Source: Epiperipatus broadwayi (Eukaryota; Onychophora; Udeonychophora; Euonychophora; Peripatidae). Taken from it: 64,000 nt of DNA. The notes beneath the pieces were generated by a model. It was given only the letters and a program-made list of their open reading frames with translations. It did not search any database and was not told where the DNA came from. Made by a program: the position numbers and the translations under genes. The stretch is taken from positions 3,810,098 through 3,874,097 of the forward strand of contig JAQFVV010000017.1 in the NCBI GenBank assembly GCA_028023455.1, read 5' to 3'. The stretch's first letter is position 1; each line of letters begins with the position of its first letter. Positions 45,679 through 56,522 of the stretch are shown here, one piece after another.

Positions 45679-46035
45679 TATAGAAACTAGATCTAAACAC
45701 TGACTCTCAAGTGTTTATGCAAAACGTTTCTATCAGATTGCAAGCGTGAATTTTTCAGACCGGTAAAGTCTTCAAACTCAGCCTAGCAAGCCAGATATTT
45801 ATATGGGTCTGATCTCAGTTCAGTATCACCATATAATCAAAGTCTCTGCAATATATATCATTGCAAGAAAACTTTAAAGGTACATTTATGAAAAACAAAA
45901 ACAAGTTACTCACGTAACCTGCTATCACTAGTTATTTATGTTCAAAAGATGGCGCTTTACCAAAACCACCGAACAAGTGTAAAATTTGTTTACATAAACG
46001 AAAAAAGAGTCAGAATTAACTACCTCTTTCATTTG

Positions 46036-46092
46036 CTCACCCCCAGATCAGCTAATTTCAAGCTGGTTTGCTCTCCTCAGTGAGGGATAGAG
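46036..46092 (-). ncRNA. Family E hammerhead 2
   Basis: Exactly 414 bp from the first. Same core CTGAGGA (46080-46074), stem II and GAAA. Stem III is ATTAGCTGAT. The single change turns a C-G pair into U-G, so the hairpin still forms but the dimer duplex is weakened. Confidence 0.8.
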
Positions 46093-46480
46093 TATAGAAA
46101 CTAGATCTAAACACTGACTCTCAAGTGTTTATGCAAAACGTTTCTATCAGATTGCAAGCGTGAATTTTTCAGACCGGTAAAGTCTTCAAACTCAGCCTAG
46201 CAAGCCAGATATTTATATGGGTCTGATATCAGTTCAGTATCACCATATAATCAAAGTCTCTGCAATATATATCATTGCAAGAAAACTTTAAAGGTACATT
46301 TATGAAAAACAAAAACAAGTTACTCACGTAACCTGCTATCACTTGTTATTTATGTTCAAAAGATGGCGCTTGCTAGGCTGAGTTTGAAGACTTTACCGGT
46401 CTGAAAAATTCACGCTTGCAATCTGATAGAAACATTTTGCATAAACACTTGAGAGTCAGTGTTTAGATCTAGTTTCTATA

Positions 46481-46537
46481 CTCTATCCCTCACTGAGGAG
46501 AGCAAACCAGCTTGAAATCAGCTGATCTGGGGGTGAG
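46481..46537 (+). ncRNA. Family E hammerhead 3
   Basis: Inverted copy. Core CTGAGGA is at 46493-46499, stem II GAGC-AAACCA-GCTT, GAAA at 46514-46517, stem III ATCAGCTGAT to 46526, and cleavage follows C46527. Inner stem I is CCCTCA/TGGGGG. Confidence 0.82.
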
Positions 46538-46894
46538 CAAATGAAAGAGGTAGTTAATTCTGACTCTTTTTTCGTTTATGTAAACAAATTTTACACTTGT
46601 TCGGTGGTTTTGGTAAAGCGCCATCTTTTGAACATAAATAACAAGTGATAGCAGGTTACGTGAGTAACTTGTTTTTGTTTTTCATAAATGTACCTTTAAA
46701 GTTTTCTTGCAATGATATATATTGCAGAGACTTTGATTATATGGTGATACTGAACTGAGATCAGACCCATATAAATATCTGGCTTGCTAGGCTGAGTTTG
46801 AAGACTTTACCGGTCTGAAAAATTCACGCTTGCAATCTGATAGAAACGTTTTGCATAAACACTTGAGAGTCAGTGTTTAGATCTAGTTTCTATA

Positions 46895-46951
46895 CTCTAT
46901 CCCTCACTGAGGAGAGCAAACCAGCTTGAAATCAGCTGATCTGGAGGTGAG
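46895..46951 (+). ncRNA. Family E hammerhead 4
   Basis: Core CTGAGGA is at 46907-46913, GAAA at 46928-46931, stem III ATCAGCTGAT (46931-46940), and cleavage follows C46941. Inner stem I has one mismatch (TGGAGG in place of TGGGGG). It lies 414 bp from hammerhead 3. Confidence 0.8.
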
Positions 46952-47047
46952 CAAATGAAAGAGGTAGTTAATTCTGACTCTTTTTTCGTTTATGTAAACA
47001 AATTTTACACTTGTTCTTTGGTAAAGCGCCATCTTTTGAACATAGAT

Positions 47048-47574
47048 ATATATATTAATCCAAGTATATCATTTTTCACCTTTTTCTATTCCTTGCATGA
47101 TAAATATCTTTTTAAGCTATTCCAGTTTTTAATGTCCTTAGTTTTCCTATTTTATATCATTTTAGCAATCTTTCTTATTGTATCCATCCATCCTATATGC
47201 GGTATTTTATAGTCTTTAGAGATCTATTTTAAAGCTTTTTTTTTTTAATAAGTATGTCCACTTTAGACTCATGTTCTAGACTCTTAAATCTTCTGATAAT
47301 ATTAGACATATCTAGATGTTTGTTTTCTCTTTTAAGTGGAATACTTTCATTTTCACTTTTGTTACTCAAAATATACTTTTTTTCTTAGTTGTTGCTTAGT
47401 TTAAAGTTTGTGTTACATTTCCACTAGTTATTACTTCATAAAGATGTTTAAAGATAAAAATTAAATTTAGTTTGGGTAAGTTTAAGATTAGCCACATTCA
47501 TCCGATTTCCCTAACAAGTATAACGTATTACCTGTATCTTCCTGGTGATATTTTCTTCCGGAAAAACTTTTAAT
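47048..47574. other. AT-rich sequence, no gene seen
   Basis: The 85-aa frame at 46955-47212 starts within family E and runs into this AT-rich flank. It is not a gene. Confidence 0.35.
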
Positions 47575-47785
47575 GAATCTATCAACAATGCATTAGTACA
47601 TAGATTAGCGTCTTAAATTTACTCAAAAATAAAATAAAGTTATTTAATATATAGTTAATTAATTATCTGTAAAGTTAAATGATATTCAAGCAAAATATTT
47701 TTATCGCCATTTTCCGTACATATTTTTATTTTCGCTTTTTTCATTCAGAAAGTGGTATATAAATCTTGTGCTCAGTATATATTTA
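47575..47785. repeat. Direct repeat of about 190 bp, right copy (left copy 44070-44265)
   Basis: Diverged partner of 44070-44265, with the same landmark order ending in TTGTGCTCAGTATATATTTA and a TA/GT tract. Confidence 0.78.
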
Positions 47786-47931
47786 CATATATATATATAT
47801 ATGTGTGTGTGTGGTTGTATATAATGAGGGATGTCAATCTGTTGTTTTTTATAAGATCAATAGCTTGTGAGATTATGGAGTGCAATTCAAAACAGCTGCA
47901 AATTAATTTGTTTGATTATATATATATATTA

Positions 47932-48222
47932 ACAAACAGGTGTTAATGATCTCATTGAAAAAATTAGAAGATTGAAGTGGAGTTGGGCTGGACATATTGC
48001 TAGAAGAGATGATAATAGATGAACAATTGAAATTTTAAACTGGATTCCAAGAGATTGTAAAAGACCCAGAAAGAAACCACACGTGAGATGGATGGATGAA
48101 ATAAGAAAGTGTGCAGGAGTGATGTGGAGAAGAGAAGCTAAAGATAGGAGAAGATCGACTAAAATTGGAGAGACCTTCATCCTGTAGTGGATTGATAATG
48201 TTTGATGATGATGATGATTAAT
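47932..48222 (+). pseudogene. RTE-like LINE 3' end fragment
   Basis: The frame reads GVNDLIEKIRRLKWSWAGHI then ARRDDNR, a stop, then NWIPRDCKRPRKKPHVRWMD then EIRKCAGVMWRREAKD. This is the familiar C-terminal segment of RTE-like LINEs (W.WAGHIARM.DNRW; KR..GRP..RW.D). It is 5'-truncated and ends in a short (GAT)n run (48205-48220), which is a typical RTE 3' tail. Confidence 0.85.
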
Positions 48223-48364
48223 GTGATCATTTCACGGTAATATATAAGCTGTAAAAAATATACACTGGAAATAAAGAGTATGGTAGGTAACGTCATTATG
48301 AGAATAAAAGAGTTAAAATATAAGCAAAAAATATGTTTAAATATAATTTAATATTTAAATAATT

Positions 48365-48665
48365 AACTAGAACGATTTGAACTCAGGATTTTTCAATCTA
48401 TTCATTCTCCATTCTATCTTACCCGATACACCTGACCACACACATGTGAAAAAAATACATGATCCCCAATGTCCGTATTTCGTACTGAATCAGCAGCATT
48501 CCTCAGTTAGGCCAGATCATAATCTCCCATACATATATACAATAAGTGCTCGGTTTATATTAAGATAGCAATTCCTCAAACTTTAATGGACAAGCTTCAA
48601 TCTTCTCTACCCTCTAATTGTTCAGCCATCCATTTCATTGAAAATCCGACAATGGATCATTCAAA
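48365..48665 (-). mobile_element. Family D hammerhead repeat
   Basis: It carries AACGATTTGAACTCAGGATT, CACACACATGTGAAAAAAAT, the ribozyme, ACATATATACAATAAGTGCT, TTAAGATAGCAATTCCTCAA and GGACAAGCTTCAATC. At 48459-48520 (minus) outer stem I is ATGATC/GATCAT (6 bp), inner stem I CCTAA/TTGGG, and the core CTGAGGA, with GAAA present. Stem II is distorted by an insertion and position 16.1 is C, so it is probably inactive. Confidence 0.72.
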
Positions 48666-48910
48666 CCCCTTAATGGATGATATTTGTAAGAATATTATTA
48701 TATATATACAGATATGAGAAAAAATAGTCAATATATGCATATGAATGAGATAAAGTCTCAAAATGTGTATTAACTTTTTAAAATCTTAATCAAAATAATT
48801 TCTTCAAATAAAATCATTCTTTTATATAAACAAGTTAACATTTTAACTAAATTAATTAAAATTTTCATTTATTTCCAGAAGTATTCTTTATTGAAAAAAG
48901 GAAACATTTA

Positions 48911-49019
48911 TGTCAAGCGTTAGTGGTCGAGAGGTCAGCGCAGCCGCCTTATAAGCAGTTGTCCCGGGTTAGTAGGTTCGCTTCCCGGCTGATGCTATGA
49001 CACATGAGAAGAAAAAAAA
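48911..49019 (+). mobile_element. tRNA-like SINE with A-tail (copy 3 of 4, best preserved)
   Basis: TGTCAAGCGTTAGTGGTCGA opens the unit. An anticodon-like arm CCGC-CTTATAA-GCAG with a 7-nt loop follows, then B-box-like GGTTCGCTTCC, CTGATGCTATGACA and the tail ACATGAGAAG-A(8). The ends pair over about 13 positions (TGTCA with TGACA, then AGCGTTAG with CTGATGCT), an extended acceptor-type stem. It is probably transcribed by Pol III when active, and mobilised by a LINE that tolerates poly(A). Confidence 0.8.
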
Positions 49020-49487
49020 GGAAATATTTAAAATTCATTAATGTATATACATACTTTTTAAGACAGGCTATAACCTATATCAAATACATCTTGAAATTTA
49101 TAATATTAATGGATATAATAACAGATGCATAAACATTTTATTTTGATATCTCAAAACAGAGAAATGATAATTAAATTTAAGACTAAAATTAGAAAGTTTC
49201 TGTCTGATGTTTATTAGTTAGTCAAAATTGATTTAGCATATTTTCTTTTCTTTGTTTGCGTGTTTTAATTATTTAAGATGCTCCAGACTTATTTTTTTTA
49301 GCTAATTATGTGACTTTGGGACTTTTTTTATGATTCAATATAAAAAAGAGTTTTATCATTACGTCAGTCATGTATTACATCCTCAAGCAGAGTTTTGTTT
49401 TGAGTCTTGTGTCTGTCCTATAAAAATAGCAAACTATTATCTGTCTGTTTCACTCAAATAACTGAATCAACTGATAATACGTATATT

Positions 49488-49585
49488 GGTGACATGTGTG
49501 TGATCAAGTGTATCAGCGGTATGAGATAGCATGGATAGTTGAGGGTCGTTGAAAGTCTGAGTTCAAACTTCCTATATATTACATA
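49488..49585 (+). repeat. Family D end fragment
   Basis: TATTGGTGACATGTGTGTGA, AGTGTATCAGCGGTATGAGA and CTGAGTTCAAACTTCCTATA: the tRNA-like outer end of family D only. Confidence 0.65.
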
Positions 49586-50409
49586 TATAAGTGCAGGTAT
49601 GGAAAAGCCTGTACTCTAGAAAAAAATTCATAGTTTAAATAACTGAAGAAAATCTATCAAAATAAAAGATAGATATTTGACCTCAATACTATAAAATACA
49701 AATATCTTTTAAAATTATATTTTCTATAGAACTGCATTCTAAATGTAACTATTTGTCACAAGTAATTAAAAAAATTCCAAATTTCGTTCATTATCTAAAG
49801 TGATACCATTTTCAGAAATGTATGAAGCCCAAGGAACTTTGAAAAATGTCTTAAATCTGTACTTAGATTTTCAGACAATAACAGAAATGTAAAAAACAAT
49901 GAGTATTTATTATTTTATTATATTTTTTAATAATATTTTGAACTTTAAAGAAAGAACATTATCATAGAAAATAAATTTGATTCTCAAATATATTAGTGCA
50001 ATATAATTTTTTGATTTTTTTCTCTTTGTTCTAATATTTTTGAAATTTTATGTATTTTAAATATTTAATGTAAATATTGATTGTATAGATTCTTATAATA
50101 AAAATATCTTATTGTAAGTGATCAAAAAGAGAAAGATGGATACTTTCAAATAGATAAATTTGTGTTGACTTAAAGAATTAGCATTCAGTTTAAATTTAAA
50201 AGCTTTTCATGAAATTTAAAATGTATCGATTTTTCCAAATTTAAAATTGTAATTAGAACAATGCATTTACATTAGCCGCTGCGTAATAAAATAGAATATA
50301 AAGTTATATTAGATTGATATCTTCATTTACTAGAATTTAAAGTTATATTATAATTTTGTAAACATTTGCTGGTAATGAATTTGATATTTATTTTAAGAAT
50401 TAACCAAAT
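49586..50409. other. AT-rich sequence, no gene seen
   Basis: No recognised repeat or frame. Confidence 0.35.
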
Positions 50410-50510
50410 TGAATTGTGAAAAAAATAAATGATCTCCAATATATATATATATATATCGTGCTGAACTAGCTCGCAGTTGGAAAGTGTGGGTTCAAATCCT
50501 TTCTAATAAT
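50410..50510 (-). repeat. Family D fragment
   Basis: AAATAAATGATCTCCAATAT, a TA run, CGTGCTGAACTAGC, then GTGGGTTCAAATCCTTTCTA. The ribozyme core (TCATCAG) is lost. Confidence 0.6.
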
Positions 50511-50724
50511 TATTTATTATAAATATTTGAATCATAAATAAGACAAAGTTTTTTTTTAGTTTAATAAATGTATATTTGTAATTATATTTTAATCCAATAA
50601 CATTAATTATAAATTAAAGCATTATATAAAAGTATTAGCATTACTGCATGTGGAAGTATCGTTTAAATGACGAATAAGAATTTTGGTTGTATTGATCTAA
50701 TATTTGTCTAATTTTTTATGTTGT

Positions 50725-50760
50725 AGATCTGAAGAAGACTGCTAGTACAGTCGAAACTGT
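50725..50760 (+). other. Hammerhead-like hairpin with an extra core A
   Basis: CTGAAGA, A, GACTG-loop-CAGTC, then GAAAC. A similar CTGAGAAAGACTG...AGTCGAAAC lies at 62458-62485 and a relic at 3440-3475. Stem II is strong and both conserved strands are nearly right, but there is one extra A between core and stem II, and no stem I or NUH site that I can find. It may be a distant hammerhead relic or an unrelated repeated hairpin. Confidence 0.35.
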
Positions 50761-51094
50761 TATAATAAATAAAATTATTTGCTTAAAGTGTTAAAGGAGT
50801 GTTGATGAGTGTATGGTGAAAAAAAATCATGTTCAAAATAATAAATATAAGATTTTCAGAACTGCCTAAGAAGTATTTGATGTCATGATTATGAACATAT
50901 TTTATCATTTATTGCTAAGCCAAATTTTTCCAGGATAAACAAAACATTTGAAAACAAATAATATTTAAAATCAGATATATCAATAATTTTTAGTCATTCA
51001 TTAGACTAGAGATTATCCAATTAACGAATAATATTTGGTAGTTTAATTTTCCCTACATCTCTCTCACACAAGGTAGGAGCAGGTTTCTATCTGC

Positions 51095-51248
51095 TTTTAA
51101 CACATTTGATGGATTGCAATCATAAACATATGACCAAAGATATGTAAAAAAGATGTATGATTCCCAAGATGCACATTTTGTGGAGAAACAGCACTCATCA
51201 TTTAGTTCAGATCACAATTTCTTACACATGACTTCCTCATTGTTCAGT
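51095..51248 (-). repeat. Family D remnant running into a (TAGA)n array
   Basis: ATCATAAACATATGACC, GATGTATGATTCCCAAGATG, AACAGCACTCATCATTTAGT and CACATGACTTC, then GTTCAGTATAGATAG where other copies have GCTCAGTATATATTAAGATAG. The microsatellite begins at this point. Confidence 0.62.
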
Positions 51249-51698
<450 letters not shown>

Positions 51699-51869
51699 TA
51701 CTACAATTTAATTGATAAATGTAAAATTTACTGCTCTCATGACTTTTGACTGAAGTACCTTCATGAAAGCATATTAATAATTTTTTATTAGTCATTTATT
51801 AGACAAGAAATTATCCACTTAATATTTCCATAATCTTCACCACTCTCATGCATGGTAGGGAGTGGTTTC

Positions 51870-52350
51870 TATCCACTTTTAACATCCAACTTGTAACTGA
51901 GAGGTCACAGAATCAATGCTAACATTCACAGTAAGAGTATTCAACTTGGAATTCAGAGTTCAATTTCTGACATTCATAGGTAGAACATCCAACTTAGAAT
52001 TGAGAGGTCCCAGAATCAATTTTTGACACTCACAGGTGAAGCATTCAACTTGGAATTGAGAGGTCCCAGAATTAATTTTTGACATTCACAGGAAGACCAT
52101 CCAATTTGGAATTGAGAGGTCTCAGAATCAATTCTGGCATTTATAGGTAGAGCATCCAACTTGAAATTTAGAGGGCCCAGAATCAATTCTGACATTCATA
52201 GGTAGAGCATCCAACTTAGAATTCACAGGAACCAGAATCAATTCTGACATTCACAGGAAAAGCATCTAATTTGTAATTGAGATGTCCCAGAATCAATTCT
52301 GGCACTCGTAGGTAGAGCATCCAACTTGGAATTACAAATTCCAGAACCAA
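51870..52350. repeat. 56-bp minisatellite derived from a tRNA-Pro-like core
   Basis: About eight head-to-tail units of 56 bp, for example starting at 51986, 52042 and 52098. The consensus runs GGTAGAGCATCCAACTTGGA, ATTGAGAGGTCCCAGAATCA, ATTCTGACATTCACA. Read as RNA it contains half a D-arm (GGTAGAGCATC), an anticodon-like CAA-CTTGGAA-TTG (loop with TGG, the proline UGG anticodon), the tRNA-Pro-like GAGAGGTCCC and a T-arm-like CCCAGAATCAATTCTGG. The 5' and 3' acceptor strands are absent. It therefore looks like tandem amplification of an internal tRNA-derived segment. Confidence 0.75.
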
Positions 52351-52911
52351 TTCTGGCTTTTGCATGTTTGACAATCAAACTTATAAACTCCTGAACAATA
52401 AAATCACATGCCTTTCTTTTATGGTTTGTCTAGAAAGTGAAATTTATTACTATTATTTAAAGATAAAACTACACCATTGGTAAAAATGGTTGATACGTTT
52501 CTAAAAATAGATACACTCTATCTCCACCATGATCATTGCAAAACTGTATAAAAATTAAAACTGAATCTTCTAACTAAATAACTTCATCAGACAAATTAAA
52601 AAGAAGTTTTAAATATTACTGTGGTCTCAAATGTTTTGGAAGTTAAAGTTTGCTTATTTGATAAAGTGGTTATTGAATCTTTTACTGCAAATTTTGCTTT
52701 GCTTATCTCAAAAATATACTTTTTAGTTTAGTTATTTCATCCACTAAATCTGCATATTTCAAAGGATCTATAAAGTAGCTTTAGCTGATAAAGAGATGGT
52801 TTCTGAATGAACAAGATGCCAAGATGTGGAGGAGCAGAATTAAAAGTAAATAATCAAATATGGTTTGAGTTGGATTAGATCAAACTACATTAATTAATTA
52901 GAATAGTTAAT
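52351..52911. other. AT-rich sequence, no gene seen
   Basis: No recognised repeat or frame. Confidence 0.35.
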
Positions 52912-53612
52912 AAAGCAAATCATATATAAGGTGACATTGCTTTTATAAGCTTGTATTTACAAAAATATAGCTCAAACAAGCTCTTAATTGATAAGTGTGG
53001 TAAGCGAAAATATCTAAAATCTCTATCCGAAATAATCTTATCTCCAGACCAATTGTTTTCAAGCTTATGGCTCACCTTAGTAAGGAGCTAGAATATTCAG
53101 ACACTAGATCTAAAATATCAACTCAAAACCCAGTACTTATTTCATCATATGTACATGAAAATGTCTTTTACTCCAGCTATCTAACTTAAACAGCATAGTC
53201 AAAGCCATAAAGGTAAAATTATAATAATCAATAAAGCAAGTCATATATAACGTGGCATTGTTTTTATAAGCTTGTATTTACAAAAATGTAATACAGAGAG
53301 CATTCCAAGAGCATACCAATAGCTCAAACAAGATCTTAATTGATAGGTTCAGTAAGAGAAAATATTAAATATACTCTATCCGGAACATTTTTATCTCCAG
53401 ATCAATTGGTTTCGAGCTTATGGCTCACCTCAGTGAGGAGCTAGAATATTCAGACACTAGATCTAAAATATCAATCAAAACCCAGCACTTATTTCATACT
53501 TAAGTAGGAACTCAGAAGTTTTAGGACATGAAAAGTTCTTTTACTCCAGATATCTAACTTAAATAGCTATATGGGACTGAACCAAATTCAGATCTACCAT
53601 ATATTAATTAGC
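52912..53612 (-). mobile_element. Family A tandem dimer
   Basis: Two units of about 353 bp share CATATATAA.GTG.CATTG, TTATAAGCTTGTATTTACAA, ATAGCTCAAACAAG, ATCTCCAGA.CAATTG, the ribozyme, ATTCAGACACTAGATCTAAA and CTATCTAACTTAAA. Ribozyme 1 (about 53040-53100) has core CTAAGGT, GAAA, and stem III ACAATTGGT. Ribozyme 2 (about 53393-53455) has core CTGAGGT, stem II GAGC-CATAA-GCTC, GAAA and stem III ACCAATTGAT. Both have lost the invariant A9, so both are probably dead. Confidence 0.8.
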
Positions 53613-53793
53613 AAATTAGCGTTGTTTACTTTGACTTTCACTATTATATAAAATAGAAGTAGGAAAAACAAATTATTCTGCAGCTTGTTATATATAATTT
53701 GTTAAAATATTGACTTATTGGAGGGCTTTAAAAGTCTGAAAATATCATTTTACCAATCACTAGGTAAATCGCCACATTAAAAAGAAAAAAACA

Positions 53794-53860
53794 TAAGGGA
53801 TTCGATCCCGGAATCTCGCGATTCCATGGCGGACACTTTACCAACTGCGCCAAATCGCAC
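53794..53860 (-). tRNA. tRNA-like sequence (probable tRNA pseudogene or SINE head)
   Basis: On the minus strand, an A-box TGGCGCAGTTGG (53852-53841) and a B-box GGATCGAATCC (53808-53798) are spaced about as in a real tRNA. A T-run 3' (minus strand of 53783-53791) could end Pol III transcription. The region between contains the perfect hairpin GGAATC-GCGA-GATTCC, unlike a normal anticodon/variable region, and the acceptor stem does not close. Pol III promoter elements are therefore good but the fold is not that of a functional tRNA. Confidence 0.45.
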
Positions 53861-53871
53861 AATGTGCTACT

Positions 53872-55137
53872 TTTATACTTTTTTTCATGAAAAATCGACT
53901 CACCAATTTTTAAATAAAAGTTTAATTACTGTATATATTTAATTGAAAGTGTTTTCAATATTTTCATTTTTAATTTTGCAATTACCAATGGAGAAAAAAT
54001 GTTTATATCTTATATGAAGATTTTGTCAAAACTTTATCAGAGTGAACAAAGTAAATTATTTATTTTTTTATTTCTCTGCTCTATATTCGCAAATAACTGA
54101 CGCCTTCATACTAAAATAATAAAATTAATGAGAAAATTGTGTGAAAATGAGAATAAGTTAAGACACGTGCTGCTAGGAAGCATATTGAAGCGCATCCAAC
54201 ACTCAGGATAATCAAGAACAAAATCATTTATATATATATAAATAAAAAATAAAAATGATATCTATTGTATAACGAGTTCAAACATTTATCATTAATGAAG
54301 TGATAAAGGAAAAGTTAAAAGGCTTTTATCATGCAATTAGCAGGTATGAGAATTTTATAAATTTTATAAGAAGTAAATTGTTCCGTTTCTATGGTGATGG
54401 ATCAATGGAGTGTTCAACGTTTTGCTTAACCAGTTTGTATAGTTCCACTTTCTGAACACAATATAATATCTGCAAAATGCATCAGTCTCACCCCCCTCTC
54501 TCTTTGTTTATTGTATCTTTAAGCTTCTAAAAAAAAAATCCAAATTATAAAGGGTTTTTTTCTTTCTTTAAAAAAAAAAAAAAAACAAATCGCGAGGAGG
54601 TAAAAAAGGAATAGTTTCGCGATGCTTCAGCGGTCTAAATTAAACTTCATACCGAGTATCTAGAAATTCAATTTGATTTTATAGTACTAAGAAAGAAAAA
54701 TTATTATTAGTTTACTGCCTCAATAAATTTATAAAATTTACATTCAGAAGTTTTAACAACTTTAAAATAATTAAAACAATACCCAATATTAATAATAAAA
54801 AAATAAATAAATCGCACACACACACACGCATATACTTCTGTTTAATTACTTCTGGACTGCTCCAATAAAAATTATTATAGGTGGTAATAAAATGCTTCAA
54901 TAAGTCTACTTTTCAGTAAGTTATTATTCGCATATAGAGATTTTCTTTTTGGTATTTTAATGTATGCTTGCTATATATATATTTGTTACATTCACCAATG
55001 ATCTTCTTGCAGAATGTAAACAGTTAATAATTTATCACTTATAATTGTTTATATTGTTAAACAGGTATTATCAATAATATTTTGTAGTAAATTTCTAAAT
55101 GTAAAAAAAAAACAGTTTAAATTTAAACACAATTACT
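53872..55137. other. AT-rich, apparently unique sequence, no gene seen
   Basis: A more complex stretch at 54400-54660 (CACCCCCCTCTCTC, AATCGCGAGGAGG, CGATGCTTCAGCGG) shows no frame or RNA that I recognise. A CA tract lies near 54815. Confidence 0.35.
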
Positions 55138-55245
55138 ATTATATTGGTCTTTTCCATCATCTACTATTGAGTATCGAATGTCTTTAGCGAAAGACATTCA
55201 ATACTCAGAATTAAATGATGGAAATAGTCTAATATATAAATACAT
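55138..55245. mobile_element. Family F fold-back, minimal hairpin copy
   Basis: ATATTGGTCTTTTCCATCAT at left is mirrored by ATGATGGAAATAGTCTAATA at right, with centre CTTTAGCGAAAG. It is followed by the family tail TACCATCATCACAAACCTTC. Confidence 0.82.
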
Positions 55246-55629
55246 CTAAAATACCATCATCACAAACCTTCAGGAAAACAATTACTATTTATTCATTAAA
55301 TATATTAAAAATTAAATAAAAAAATTATTTATCAATCTAGTTTTTTTTTTTTTTGCACATTAGTTCTATTAATAGTATTCATTGAAGTTATTGTTTTTCC
55401 ACATATATTCAACTTTCTACTATACAGATTTTACTGCAATATAAGATGTCCCATCTATTGATCAACACTGTAATTAAAGAATAAATTTATGAACTTCAAT
55501 AAATTCTAATAAAAATAAGGCATGCCACTGTTAAAATAATATTTTTTGAAAATAGTAACGTTATTTTACACATGTACATAATTTTTACAAAATATGATAT
55601 ATTTGGTTATAAAATGCTCAAATTTTTCT

Positions 55630-55745
55630 ATATATAGTCCTCATATTTAATTGATATTCCTCAGTATGTGCATTTCATGTTGATTCCTTCATCAGTTGAG
55701 ACAGATCACAATCTTTTACATATTTCTTCATCATTTGTTCAGCAT
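55630..55745 (-). repeat. Family D remnant
   Basis: GATATTCCTCAGTATGTGCA, TTTCATGTTGATTCCTTCAT, CAGTTGAGACAGATCACAAT. On the minus strand the core CTGATGA is followed by AGGAATCAACATGAAATGCAC, so CTGATGA and GAAA survive but stem II no longer closes (AGGAA against ACAT) and stem III is lost. Confidence 0.62.
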
Positions 55746-55957
55746 TTATCAATAGCAAATTATTACATTCTAATTTATAGAATCAATTTTTGCACCAAAA
55801 CATTGTTACCAAATACTTTAGAGTAATAGATTAATGCATTAATTATTACTAATCATTTATTAATCTATCTACTTTTCTGGTTATTGTGAAATGTTTATTG
55901 TTTATTTATAAATAGTTCTTGTTATTCCAGTTTTAAAATGCTGCATTAATATTATCA

Positions 55958-56100
55958 TATGATCACCATCTGTTATGCTAGCACATAACTGTTATTAAAC
56001 AGGCACTAATGGGGATTTTACACACAAGCCTTCTGGCAACCATTGATTACTCTGGTTAGTGCAGGGTGGCACTACTGTATGGAGAGTTTTGCCTGTTTAA
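55958..56100. repeat. Family B fragment, joined ends
   Basis: CATATGATCACCATCTGTTA, TAACTGTTATTAAACAGGC, CATTGATTACTCTGGTTAGT and CTGTATGGAGAGTTTTGCCT. No ribozyme. Confidence 0.7.
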
Positions 56101-56423
56101 TATCATTATCATAATTGACAATAACCTGCCATTTTTATAAGTTAGTTTTTATTAACATTTTAGTTTTTAAAATAATTTGAAGAGGGTAGTATTTTACAGA
56201 TATTTGACTTAGATCTAAGGAATACTGTCTTATTTGATACAGAAGATAATGCCTTATGGTTGTTTATTTCATTCTGGTCAAACTTTTATTTTGGTATAAA
56301 TAAAATATGATTTTTTGCTTGTTTATAAAATATTTTTGATTATTTTTACATACTATTTGGTTGCTTATTATTTAAAAACAAAATTATATGCACATGTAAA
56401 CTTTCAACTTATTTATTTATTTA

Positions 56424-56522
56424 TTTTCTTTTTTCTTATGTCAAAGCATTGACCAGGAAGCAAACCCAGGCCAGCTGCTTGGAAAGCAGCTATGCTAATT
56501 GCTAGGCCATCAACACTTGACA
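56424..56522 (-). mobile_element. tRNA-like SINE with A-tail (copy 4 of 4)
   Basis: On the minus strand: TGTCAAGTGTTGATGGCCTA, a perfect anticodon-like arm AGCTGC-TTTCCAA-GCAGCT, GGGTTTGCTTCCTGG, AATGCTTTGACA and an A-rich tail (ATAAGAAAAAAG). The ends again pair (TGTCAA/TTGACA). Confidence 0.77.

Larger units (their letters stand above)
45475..47047. mobile_element. Family E: nearly identical 414-bp hammerhead units in a head-to-head array
   Basis: Two complete minus-strand units lie at 45475-45888 and 45889-46302 (exactly 414 bp apart), then a partial third to about 46371. There the sequence flips to plus-strand units from about 46372 to 47047. The units share TGAAAAACAAAAACAAGTTA, AAAGATGGCGCTTTACCAAA, the ribozyme, CACTGACTCTCAAGTGTTTA, TTTTTCAGACCGGTAAAGTC and CTTTAAAGGTACATTTAT. 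Only a handful of substitutions separate the copies, so the array is young. Parts of the unit (ACTAGATCTAAA; TATATGGG..TGA; TTAAAGGTA) are homologous to family A. Unit ends lie at different points at the two array ends, as expected for circularly permuted or multimeric templates. Confidence 0.92.

Noticed and set aside
46955-47212. 85-aa plus-strand frame
   Set aside because: Starts inside a family E ribozyme unit and runs into AT-rich flank.
53794-53860. Functional tRNA gene
   Set aside because: Good A and B boxes, but no closing acceptor stem and an abnormal central hairpin. Kept only as a tRNA-like sequence.
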